Positions 16,371-24,180 of a stretch of 64,000 nucleotides of DNA are shown piece after piece (within the stretch, counting starts at the first letter, position 1; each line of letters begins with the position of its first letter). The DNA lies in contig CALVNY010000009.1 of assembly GCA_944350085.1 (NCBI GenBank), positions 1-64,000 of the forward strand. Reading direction: 5' to 3'. The notes below the pieces were generated by a model. That model saw only the letters and a list, made by a program, of their open reading frames with translations, made no database searches and was not told where the DNA came from. The translations under genes were made by a program, and so were the position numbers. This DNA comes from an uncultured Clostridia bacterium. GTDB taxonomy: Bacteria > Bacillota > Clostridia > Christensenellales > UBA1242.

Positions 16371-16429
16371 ACAATTAGTTAAAAACGCATAATTTAAAGT
16401 AAAAAACTAAAAATATATTAGGAATTATT

Positions 16430-17116
16430 ATGAAAGCAAAAAAGGGATTTGTAATTGCATCAACAGTTTTTATAGGGATTAATTTAGTCCTATTTTTTGC
16501 TTTGTGGGTTTTTGTTACATTTTGGAATAAAATGGTGTCAACATATTTTTTAAAGTGGGTTGAAGGTGTTAACACAGATTCTGATTTTGGATATTGGCTA
16601 TACAACTCTGTTAATGAAAATATAAGCGTAATAATTTTGCTTTTAATTATTATATTATTTTTAATAATTGCTGCCAAACTTGCCATTTTTTACAACTTTA
16701 TTAAATATTCAAAATATGGCATTAAAGATTTTTACACAAGGCGTAGTAAATATTTGGCAATGAGTATTTTGCAAATTTTTCTTGTTGGCTCATTTTTTGG
16801 TATGATTTGTGGAATCACTGCAATAGTTATTCAAAAAGCCATTGTTACTCCAAACAATGTTTCACAAGTGTTAAATGACACTTGGGGGCAAGAAGAAGAA
16901 ATGCCTATTGCCGGCAAAAGTGCTAACGACAATAAACCCGTTGTTAGAGTTGGTCCAAATGCAAGGTTTGTTGAGAACATTAGCCAATTAAGAGATGGCG
17001 TAAGATATTTGTTTGAAGCAAAGTTAATTAGCAATGCTCAAAAGAATTCTTTAAACAAAAAAATTGACAAACTTAGTAAAGATAAGGCAAGGAAAAAGGA
17101 GTTTAGTGGACGATGA
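16430..17116 (+). CDS. Membrane protein with SHOCT-like tail (cassette gene 1)
   Basis: A 228-residue protein with three hydrophobic segments (about residues 8-30, 65-90, 105-130), a linker, and a C-terminal helical hairpin in which QLRDGVRYLFEAKLIS precedes a Lys-rich helix. That tail has the layout of a SHOCT domain, a short C-terminal helical module of unknown binding role, but is more divergent than in the next three genes. It ends in TGA and its stop overlaps the next start by four bases (ATGA). It is the first gene of a four-gene cassette of like architecture. Confidence 0.65.
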   Translation: MKAKKGFVIASTVFIGINLVLFFALWVFVTFWNKMVSTYFLKWVEGVNTDSDFGYWLYNSVNENISVIILLLIIILFLIIAAKLAIFYNFIKYSKYGIKDFYTRRSKYLAMSILQIFLVGSFFGMICGITAIVIQKAIVTPNNVSQVLNDTWGQEEEMPIAGKSANDNKPVVRVGPNARFVENISQLRDGVRYLFEAKLISNAQKNSLNKKIDKLSKDKARKKEFSGR

Positions 17117-17748
17117 AAAATAAAAGAAGCTTAATTTTGGCTAGTGGAATTTTATTTATTATTTCTGCTGTGTCTTTTGTTGGCACATCTTTTTTAGTTG
17201 CTTTTTCTATTGATCCAACAATTTCATATTTAAGCAACGAATTTTATGAACTTGCTGCAGTTGGAGAAATGAATCCAGAATATATTGGTCAACTTTTAAA
17301 TTTTATTAAAATAATGCTTTGGTGTTTAGTTGGTGTATGTATTATATTTGCAGTTGTAGATGTTGTGTTTGGGGTTTTACTTATAAAACACAGTAAAAAG
17401 AGTGACGAAATTGTTTCAAAAAATAAAGCATTAATCATTACTTCACTTGTATTTGCATTTATATGTGGTGGGTTAATTTCTGCTATTTTATTAATCGTGG
17501 CACTTTGCATTAAAGAAGATGCTATAGTTGCAAAAGATGAAAAATTGGAAGATGTAAGTAAAAACACTAGTGATGATTTAAAAAATCAAACAAGCGAAAC
17601 AACACTTAATGATAGTGCAAATGCACAAAACAATATTGTTAATGAAAAGTATGCTGTAAAAATTATTAGATTAAAAAAACTTAGAGATTCTGGAGCAATT
17701 ACTAAAGAAGAATACGATAAATTATTAAAACAAGTATTTTTAGATTAA
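17113..17748 (+). CDS. Membrane protein with SHOCT domain (cassette gene 2)
   Basis: A 211-residue protein: three hydrophobic segments (about 9-32, 60-86, 98-122), an Asn/Ser/Thr-rich linker, and a clear SHOCT-type tail, LKKLRDSGAITKEEYDKLLK, at the C terminus. The tail consensus (L..L...G.IT..EF...K..LL) is well matched. The start overlaps the stop of the previous gene by four bases. Related to its neighbours by architecture rather than close sequence identity. The membrane part may sense or anchor, and the SHOCT tail may bind a partner; both are inference. Confidence 0.72.
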   Translation: MKNKRSLILASGILFIISAVSFVGTSFLVAFSIDPTISYLSNEFYELAAVGEMNPEYIGQLLNFIKIMLWCLVGVCIIFAVVDVVFGVLLIKHSKKSDEIVSKNKALIITSLVFAFICGGLISAILLIVALCIKEDAIVAKDEKLEDVSKNTSDDLKNQTSETTLNDSANAQNNIVNEKYAVKIIRLKKLRDSGAITKEEYDKLLKQVFLD

Positions 17749-17755
17749 GGATATT

Positions 17756-18316
17756 ATGGGAAAAGTACAAAAAAAATTATTTTTATGGGCAGGCATATTT
17801 GGTTTAATAACTAGTGTTTTAAGTTTTGTTTTATTTTTGTTATTAAATTTTGTTTTAGAAGAACAATATGCCGAAATTATAGTGTATCTTCAAAATGATT
17901 TAGGGTCGTCTTCTATATTTGGAGATTTTAAAACTTATTTAAATAGTTGTATGGTTTGCGCATTTTTGGTTAACTTGTATTTGGGATTTAAATATATAAG
18001 TTATAGCAAAATGAGTATCAGAAGATTGGCATCAAAAAGTGGAGGAATGTTGTTTGTTCTTTTAATAAATGTTTTTTGCGGTGGAAACTTAATTGCATTA
18101 ATCTTAGCAATCATTGCAATGTCAAAGCCGATAACTCCTAATTTTGATGACAAAAATATTAAAGAAATTGATAGAAGTGTTTTGGACAACAATCCAAACG
18201 CCGTAGCACAAATATTAAAAATAAAACAAGATAAATTAAATGGTATTTTGACCGATGAGGAATATAAAATACAATTAAACAGAATTTTAGAAGAAGAGGC
18301 AAAGAAATATTTATGA
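17756..18316 (+). CDS. Membrane protein with SHOCT-like tail (cassette gene 3)
   Basis: A 186-residue protein with three hydrophobic segments (about residues 8-32, 57-80, 95-118) and the C-terminal helix pair KIKQDKLNGILTDEEYKIQL, a recognisable SHOCT-type module. It begins seven bases after the previous stop with AAGGA upstream, and overlaps the next gene by four bases (ATGA). Same architecture as the flanking cassette genes, suggesting duplication followed by strong divergence of the membrane part. Confidence 0.7.
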   Translation: MGKVQKKLFLWAGIFGLITSVLSFVLFLLLNFVLEEQYAEIIVYLQNDLGSSSIFGDFKTYLNSCMVCAFLVNLYLGFKYISYSKMSIRRLASKSGGMLFVLLINVFCGGNLIALILAIIAMSKPITPNFDDKNIKEIDRSVLDNNPNAVAQILKIKQDKLNGILTDEEYKIQLNRILEEEAKKYL

Positions 18317-18771
18317 AAAACAAGGGAAGTACTTTTTTTAAAGTGGCAGGAGTGTTAGCCATAATTTCAGGTGCTATATACTGTTTAGGTTTTGTTGTAA
18401 TATTTCCACTAATCATTGGTGTTCCTTTGATTATTGGAGGAGTTCAATTTTCAAAATATGCCGAATTTACTGATGAACAAATTAAAGAGAATAGTGGTGC
18501 AATAATCACATGGATAGTTGTTTTCTTTTTTGGAGGAATTTTAACAGGGGTGTTGGCACTTGTGGGTTACTTAATGGTGGTAAATTCTCAAACAGAAAAT
18601 AAGCCACAAAACAATTCAAGTGTGGAAGTTAGTGGCAAAACATTAGATGATGAAACCGAAGGCGAAACAGATGATATAGGCAAAATTGAAAGGCTAAACA
18701 AATTAAAAGAGCAAGGTTTAATAACTTTAGAAGAATACGAAACATTAAAAAAACAAATTTTAAATAAATAA
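18313..18771 (+). CDS. Membrane protein with SHOCT domain (cassette gene 4)
   Basis: A 152-residue protein, the shortest of the cassette, with two to three hydrophobic segments (about 10-50 and 62-88) and the best SHOCT match, LNKLKEQGLITLEEYETLKK, at the C terminus. The start overlaps the previous stop by four bases. The methyltransferase gene follows nine bases later and may belong to the same transcript. Confidence 0.74.
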   Translation: MKNKGSTFFKVAGVLAIISGAIYCLGFVVIFPLIIGVPLIIGGVQFSKYAEFTDEQIKENSGAIITWIVVFFFGGILTGVLALVGYLMVVNSQTENKPQNNSSVEVSGKTLDDETEGETDDIGKIERLNKLKEQGLITLEEYETLKKQILNK

Positions 18772-18780
18772 GGATAAACT

Positions 18781-19443
18781 ATGGATAAAAAAGTTGTTTG
18801 GAATTGGAAAAAAAATGAAAAAGACTTTTGGCTAAGGCCTGTAACACATACTGCATATTTAGGACAAAGATGGTTGTGTTCTGACAAAAAAACAATACTA
18901 GATGTTGGCTGTGGTCTTGGAAGAAATTTAATATATTTTGCAAAACAATATGGCTTTAGGGTTACAGGGATAGATAACTCTGAATATGCAATAAATTATG
19001 TTAAACAAGCAGCAATGGAAGAAAATGTTGCTGTTGATGTAATTAAAGATGATATGTTTAATATGCCATTTAAAAATGGCTCGTTTGATTGCGTTTTTGC
19101 TTATGATGTAACATCACACTTAACTCGTCCACAATTTTTAAAAGTTCTTTCTGAGATAAATAGAGTAGTAAAACAAGGTGGCGAAATTTACATTACATTG
19201 CTTTCAAAAAGTAGTGCAAACTATAAAAATGCAAAACCTGAAAATATGCTTGATGAAAACACTGTTGTAATCCATGAAGAAGATGGCACACAAAGATATG
19301 AATTTTATGTTGATATAAATGACATTATGCAATACTTTGGCAAGTATGAGTTTGTTGATGAAATAATGGAATATAATATATATAACTATAAAAAATGTGA
19401 TGTTTATACTAAATATTTTGGAATATTAATAAGAAAAAAATAA
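18781..19443 (+). CDS. Class I SAM-dependent methyltransferase
   Basis: A 220-residue methyltransferase. The AdoMet-binding motif I is LDVGCGLGRNL (about residues 41-51), followed by an acidic residue at the end of strand 2 (GIDNSEYA, near 66), DDMFNMPF near 90, and FDCVFAYDVTSHL near 102, which is the usual class I order. It resembles the small-molecule methyltransferases of the Methyltransf_11/25 groups; the substrate is unknown. It starts after AAGGATAAACT, nine bases behind the SHOCT cassette, so it may be co-transcribed with it. A strong terminator follows. Confidence 0.85.
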   Translation: MDKKVVWNWKKNEKDFWLRPVTHTAYLGQRWLCSDKKTILDVGCGLGRNLIYFAKQYGFRVTGIDNSEYAINYVKQAAMEENVAVDVIKDDMFNMPFKNGSFDCVFAYDVTSHLTRPQFLKVLSEINRVVKQGGEIYITLLSKSSANYKNAKPENMLDENTVVIHEEDGTQRYEFYVDINDIMQYFGKYEFVDEIMEYNIYNYKKCDVYTKYFGILIRKK

Positions 19444-19469
19444 AACACTTGAAATTCAAGTGTTTTTTT
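19442..19469 (+). terminator. Terminator after the methyltransferase
   Basis: AAAACACTTG pairs with CAAGTGTTTT, loop AAATT, then seven Ts. The stop codon lies within the 5' arm. Confidence 0.85.
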
Positions 19470-19522
19470 AGTTATCAGCATTAAATTACAAAAAATTATA
19501 TATTAACACAAAATTATTGATT

Positions 19523-20566
19523 TTAATCAATATTTGATTTTGTGCTTTTTAAGTCAAATTTTATGTTTGTTAAGTGCTTTGCATAGTCCTCATAAACATT
19601 ATCAATAAACTTTCCATAATTTTTGCTTAAATCATCTATTAAATTATTTGTGTCCTTAATTATTTTTTGCATTTGTTCTAAATCGCTTTCACTAATTGTG
19701 TCTATGTCTTTTTTTGTGGTAACAAATGCCCATGTGTCGTTAAAGTTTACAGAATCAACACTAAAAAAGTTGCTTATTTCATTTGCAAGATTTATTGCTT
19801 GCATATTAATAAAGTTGCTATACTTTTTTAAAGTTAAATAAAATTCTTCTTTTATTTCTAAGTACTCATTGTATTCCAATGCGTTTAAGTTGCTTTTTAA
19901 ATTATGCTTAACAACATACATTTCGGCTTTTGAAATAAGGTTTGCAAGTTTTTTATTTTCACTTACTTGACTTAAAATGTCGTTATTAAAATTTTCAAGC
20001 ATTGTGTTAAAATTTGTGATTTTAAGAACTAAAGATGCACTATCATTTTGCAATTTGTTTAGTTGATTGGTGCTTTGTGTTTTAAACACTGTGTCAATTT
20101 TTTTATTAATTTCTTGCTCAATATTGTTAGCTTTTTCTTTAAATTCTTTAACCAAATTTTCAGCATTAATTTTACTATTAAGTTCGCAAGTTAATGTTTC
20201 CATTTCATTTTTTATTGAGTTGTATTCGGTTTGATTGTAAAGTTTAATAGATTCAACTTCTTGTAATATGTCTTTTGTAAATTTGTTGTATTCGGTTATT
20301 TTAAATGTGGAAAACAAATTATTGATGTCTGATGAAAACTGGCTAAAAACATTGTTTGTTCTTTGTTTTAATTCTTTTAAAAAATTTAATGAGTTTGACA
20401 ATTTTGTTTGTAGCAAAATTAAATCAAGTTTAGAATCTAGTTCTTGTATTATATTATTGACTTCTTTAATGTCTAAATTTTTAATCCAATCAGCATACGC
20501 AATTAAAGAGTTGTTAATGCTATTAAGTTTTTTTCTATATTCTAGTATGGTTTCTGTTGTATTCAT
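19523..20566 (-). CDS. Long coiled-coil protein of unknown function
   Basis: A 347-residue protein with no membrane segment or signal peptide, almost entirely helical with heptad spacing, particularly residues 20-240 (for example ELDSKLDLILLQTKLSNSL and NAENLVKEFKEKANNIEQE). It is probably an elongated cytoplasmic dimer or oligomer. The start follows AAAAGGATTAATT. It is monocistronic with an extended -10 upstream. No family recognised; superficial similarity to many coiled-coil proteins is uninformative. Confidence 0.65.
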   Translation of the reverse strand: MNTTETILEYRKKLNSINNSLIAYADWIKNLDIKEVNNIIQELDSKLDLILLQTKLSNSLNFLKELKQRTNNVFSQFSSDINNLFSTFKITEYNKFTKDILQEVESIKLYNQTEYNSIKNEMETLTCELNSKINAENLVKEFKEKANNIEQEINKKIDTVFKTQSTNQLNKLQNDSASLVLKITNFNTMLENFNNDILSQVSENKKLANLISKAEMYVVKHNLKSNLNALEYNEYLEIKEEFYLTLKKYSNFINMQAINLANEISNFFSVDSVNFNDTWAFVTTKKDIDTISESDLEQMQKIIKDTNNLIDDLSKNYGKFIDNVYEDYAKHLTNIKFDLKSTKSNID

Positions 20567-20593
20567 AATTAATCCTTTTAAAGTTTATATGAT

Positions 20594-20602
20594 ATTATAA
20601 CA
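20594..20602 (-). promoter_or_regulatory. Extended -10 promoter of the coiled-coil gene
   Basis: Minus strand reads TGTTATAAT, the recurrent box of this window. Confidence 0.55.
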
Positions 20603-20707
20603 AATATTAATCAAAAATTAAAGTACAAAATTAACTAAATTATGTGTTAAATTAATCAAAAAATGTTTTGTTTTTTTTGTTAAAAGCATACTTTTTTTAA
20701 TAAATGG

Positions 20708-20736
20708 TTTACTTAAAAATGTTTTTTGTATATACT
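20708..20736 (+). promoter_or_regulatory. Promoter of tyrS
   Basis: TTTACT (20708-20713), 17 nt, TATACT (20731-20736). The leader is only about 35 nt, too short for a T-box. Confidence 0.6.
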
Positions 20737-20775
20737 TTTAATTAGTTAAATGTCACGAATTAAGGAGTATTAAAA

Positions 20776-21945
20776 GTGAAAGAAGAAGAAATTTTAAATA
20801 GCATTAAAGAAAGAGCTGTTAATATATATTCAGAAGAAAGTTTGCTTAAAAAACTAAAAAGTGGCAAACAGTTGAGAATAAAAATGGGTGCAGACCCATC
20901 AAGACCAGATTTGCACTTAGGACATTCTGTAGCTTTAAGGCAATTAAAAAAATTGCAAGATTTAGGACATAAAATTGTTTTTATAATTGGCGATTTTACG
21001 GGTATGATTGGCGACCCATCTGGCAAAAGCAAAACTAGACCTAGTTTGAGTTATGAAGAAACAAGAAAAAATGGACAAACATATTTTGAGCAAGTGGGCA
21101 AAATTCTTGATGTTTCAAAAACGGAAATTAGATATAATTCTGAATGGCTATCCAAAATGAATTTTGAAGATGTTATAAAATTATGTTCAAAATACACTGT
21201 TGCTAGAATGTTGGAAAGAGATGACTTTGCAAATAGATTTCAAAACAATGCACCAATTTCGGTACACGAACTTTTGTATCCATTAGTGCAAGGTTATGAT
21301 AGTGTTGCAATCAATGCTGACATTGAAGTTGGTGGAACAGACCAAACTTTCAATTTGTTGGTTGGAAGAGACTTACAAAAAGATTATGGCAAAGACGCAC
21401 AAGATGTAATTACTTTCCCATTGTTAGTTGGGCTAGATGGAAAGGAAAAAATGAGCAAGAGCTTGGATAATTACATTGGAATTAGTGAAGATGCTGAAAC
21501 AATGTTTTTAAAATGTATGAAAGTTCCTGATAGCGTTTTACTAGATTATTTTGTTTTAACAACCGATTATTCAAAAAATGAAGCAGAAGAATTAATAAAC
21601 AAAGATGTGGTTATGGCTCATAGAATTTATGCAAGAACAATTACAACTATGTATCATAGCGACGATGAAACAAAACGAGCAGAAGAAAGATACAACACAA
21701 TTTCAAGTGGGGCACTTCCAACTAATGTAAATGAAATTAGTGTTGGAGTTGAAAGTGCAACAGTAATTCAAATGCTTATGGCAAGCAAACTTGCAAGTTC
21801 TACAAGCGAGGCTAGACGATTAGTTCAAGGAAATGGAGTTAAAGTTAACAATGAAGTTGTTACTGATTTTAACAAAGTTTTTGATGTTTCAAATGGATTA
21901 ATTCTTGCAAGAGGCAAAAATAAAATAGTAAAAATTACTAAATAG
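20776..21945 (+). CDS. tyrS: Tyrosyl-tRNA synthetase
   Basis: A 389-residue class I synthetase that charges tRNA-Tyr. It has HLGH (residues 47-50, the HIGH motif), GGTDQTFNLLVGRDL near residues 186-200, and an exact KMSKS (225-229). The last 60 residues form an S4 RNA-binding domain (SSTSEARRLVQGNGVKVNN). Length and motifs match the shorter TyrRS branch found in many Firmicutes. Translation starts at GTG 20776, with AAGGAG upstream. The leader is too short for a T-box, so regulation differs from the usual Firmicute tyrS. Confidence 0.96.
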   Translation: MKEEEILNSIKERAVNIYSEESLLKKLKSGKQLRIKMGADPSRPDLHLGHSVALRQLKKLQDLGHKIVFIIGDFTGMIGDPSGKSKTRPSLSYEETRKNGQTYFEQVGKILDVSKTEIRYNSEWLSKMNFEDVIKLCSKYTVARMLERDDFANRFQNNAPISVHELLYPLVQGYDSVAINADIEVGGTDQTFNLLVGRDLQKDYGKDAQDVITFPLLVGLDGKEKMSKSLDNYIGISEDAETMFLKCMKVPDSVLLDYFVLTTDYSKNEAEELINKDVVMAHRIYARTITTMYHSDDETKRAEERYNTISSGALPTNVNEISVGVESATVIQMLMASKLASSTSEARRLVQGNGVKVNNEVVTDFNKVFDVSNGLILARGKNKIVKITK

Positions 21946-22018
21946 TAAAAGCGTTTTAAAAAATTTTCTATTTAATTGTTTAAAGAAAAAATTTTAAATA
22001 AATATAAATAAAACAAAA

Positions 22019-22043
22019 ATCAAGGAATTATTCCTTGATTTTT
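22019..22043. terminator. Bidirectional terminator between tyrS and the radical SAM gene
   Basis: ATCAAGGAATTATTCCTTGAT is near-palindromic: ATCAAGGAA pairs with TTCCTTGAT, with a T run on the plus strand and T-rich sequence on the minus strand. The stop codon of the minus-strand gene (22028-22030) lies inside it. Confidence 0.82.
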
Positions 22044-22909
22044 TTTACTCCATCTAAATTAAAATTTGGAATATATTTTGTGTTTGATGAGGAAAGTTCC
22101 TGCATAAAACCATCAAACCCCAAACTTTGTCCATGAAATAAAACACGCTTATATTCAATAGGTTTTAAAACACGCTTAATGTCATTATATTCGTCACTTA
22201 AATTCATAACAACATATTGACTCATTAAACTTAAAAGCAAATTATTTCCAAAGGTGTTATTTAAGTGGTCTAAAACTTTAATGCTGTCATCACTGTGATT
22301 AGGTAAAACTAAATGCCTTACAATAACGCCTTTTTTCATTAAACCATTTTCAATAATGTTTTTTGGTTGATTTAAAATCATTTGTTTTAAGGCAGAAGTT
22401 GCAACTTCCAAATAATCTTTAGCATTGCTTAACCGAAAACTTAAATTATTATCATAATACTTAAAATCTGTTAAGTATATATCAACATAAGGGGCTAATT
22501 TTTTTAAGGTTTCAACGCTTTCATAACCGTTTGTATTGTACACTATTGGAATTTTTGGTTTGTAAATTTTTAATGCTTTAATTATTTGATTTGCATAGTG
22601 GGTTGGCGTAACTAAATTAATATTGTGTGCACCTTTGTCTTCTAATTCCTTGAAAATTTCTGCAAGTCTTTTTATACTAACTTCTTTTCCAATTTTGTTT
22701 CTACTAACATCAAAATTTTGGCAGTAAACACAACGCAAATTACAGCCACTAAAAAACACTGTGCCACTTCCATTGGTGCCACTAATAATTGGTTCTTCGC
22801 TATAGTGCAGGTTACAAAGAGCAAGAGTGACTTTACTTTTTGCATTGCAAAATCCTTTTAGTTTGCTTCTGTCAATATTACATTTTCTTGGACATGTATT
22901 GCATTTCAT
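22028..22909 (-). CDS. Radical SAM protein of the PflA-like COG1313 type
   Basis: A protein of 293 residues counted from ATG 22909 (a TTG six codons upstream is possible; neither has a clear ribosome site). The radical SAM CxxxCxxC motif is C56-C60-C63 (GCNLRCVYCQNFD), which binds a [4Fe-4S] cluster and cleaves AdoMet. An N-terminal cysteine group (MKCNTCPRKCN, then C21) precedes it, as in PflA-like activases of COG1313. No glycyl-radical enzyme or MEMO/AMMECR1 partner is encoded nearby, so the target is unknown. Its last codons and stop form part of the terminator. Confidence 0.85.
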   Translation of the reverse strand: MKCNTCPRKCNIDRSKLKGFCNAKSKVTLALCNLHYSEEPIISGTNGSGTVFFSGCNLRCVYCQNFDVSRNKIGKEVSIKRLAEIFKELEDKGAHNINLVTPTHYANQIIKALKIYKPKIPIVYNTNGYESVETLKKLAPYVDIYLTDFKYYDNNLSFRLSNAKDYLEVATSALKQMILNQPKNIIENGLMKKGVIVRHLVLPNHSDDSIKVLDHLNNTFGNNLLLSLMSQYVVMNLSDEYNDIKRVLKPIEYKRVLFHGQSLGFDGFMQELSSSNTKYIPNFNLDGVKKIKE

Positions 22910-23030
22910 AAGTTTATTATGAAACAACTAAAATTTTAAGTCAATGTTTTTTAATTGAAATTTAAATGTAATAATTGCTATTATTAACTTATGCTTTATG
23001 CTACAATATTATTGATTTTGAGGTGGAACA

Positions 23031-24101
23031 ATGAACTGGAAATTAAATGATGTTAAAAAACTAACTAACAACAAATGGCTAAATCTTTATGAAGTAAATT
23101 ATAGCAACAACAAAAAAGATATTTCGTGGGCTTTTGCATCAAGAAGAAATATAAAACAATTAAAATGCAAAAACGAAAACGATTTTGTTGATTCGATTGC
23201 TGTTATTCCAAGATTTGTTAAAGACAATGAAGAATATTTGATTATGTGCAAAGAGTTTAGGCTTCCAATTAATGACTATGTTTATTCTTTCCCTGCAGGA
23301 CTAGTTGAAAAAGATGAAGATTTAGAAACTACTGCAAAGCGTGAAGTTATGGAAGAAATAGGTGCCAAGATAACAAATATTAAAAGATTAACCGATTTGT
23401 GTTATAACAGCGAAGGTATGACAGATGAAAATGTTGTTATTTTTTTGGCAGATGTAAATAAAATTTATGACCAAAATTTGCAGGACAATGAAGATATTGA
23501 AAGAGTAATTGTTAAAGTAAGTGATTTAAAAAATTTTATGCAAAATAAAATATTTAGTGCAAAAGCAAGCATATTTTGTGCTATGTATTATAAATTGTAC
23601 GAACAAAAAATGCTAAATAATGTTAGTTACAGATTTATTAAAGACATTAATAGTTATATTGAAGTGAATTTAAAAAATGGTTCTATGGACGAGTTTTGGA
23701 TTAAAAAAATAAATCCTGTAATTGCAAGAAAAGGGAATATTGGTGAAGAAATTATAACATACACAATGGACGGAACAGTTGAAGTTAAAAACAAAGTTAA
23801 AGCAAACGAGGAAACAGGTGAAGTTGATTATGTTGTAACAAATTCATTTGGTGAGTGTTATGTTGTAGATTACAAAACATTTAATTTAAAATATCAAAAG
23901 TCGGATAAAGATGGAGTTTATATTCCAAAATCAAATCCAATTCGTGCAGTAAGACTTAACGAAAATATTGAGTTTGAAACAAGTTTTAATAAATTATTTA
24001 AAGTAAAAAAAGATGACTATTTAATTATTCCTTACAATAGAAATGTGTATGGAATAACAAAAGAATCCATGTACGAAAATTACACTTTTGTTAAAGATTA
24101 A
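23031..24101 (+). CDS. Nudix hydrolase with an extra C-terminal domain
   Basis: A 356-residue protein. The N-terminal half is a Nudix hydrolase of the ADP-ribose pyrophosphatase type: the box runs from G90 to A112 with E96, R104, E105, E108, E109 and G111 all in place (G x5 E x7 REVMEEIGA). Nudix enzymes cleave a nucleoside diphosphate linked to another moiety. The C-terminal 150 residues (about 205-356) are a second domain with strand-rich segments and a KVKKDDYLIIPYN motif near residue 325, reminiscent of PGDYG-type domains; I am not sure of that match. An extended -10 (TGCTACAAT) lies upstream, and AGGTGG precedes the start. Confidence 0.85.
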   Translation: MNWKLNDVKKLTNNKWLNLYEVNYSNNKKDISWAFASRRNIKQLKCKNENDFVDSIAVIPRFVKDNEEYLIMCKEFRLPINDYVYSFPAGLVEKDEDLETTAKREVMEEIGAKITNIKRLTDLCYNSEGMTDENVVIFLADVNKIYDQNLQDNEDIERVIVKVSDLKNFMQNKIFSAKASIFCAMYYKLYEQKMLNNVSYRFIKDINSYIEVNLKNGSMDEFWIKKINPVIARKGNIGEEIITYTMDGTVEVKNKVKANEETGEVDYVVTNSFGECYVVDYKTFNLKYQKSDKDGVYIPKSNPIRAVRLNENIEFETSFNKLFKVKKDDYLIIPYNRNVYGITKESMYENYTFVKD

Positions 24102-24128
24102 TTAGTATAATTTTATTTTATTTTTATA

Positions 24129-24157
24129 TTGAAAATTAAACATTTTGTTGATATAAT
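24129..24157 (+). promoter_or_regulatory. Promoter of the MacB-like ABC exporter
   Basis: TTGAAA (24129-24134), 17 nt, perfect TATAAT (24152-24157). Confidence 0.78.
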
Positions 24158-24180
24158 ATACAAATGTTTGGAGAATAAAT

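Noticed and set aside
20737-20775. A tRNA-sensing leader before tyrS.
   Set aside because: The space between promoter and start is only about 40 bases and has no Tyr-rich reading frame or alternating hairpins.
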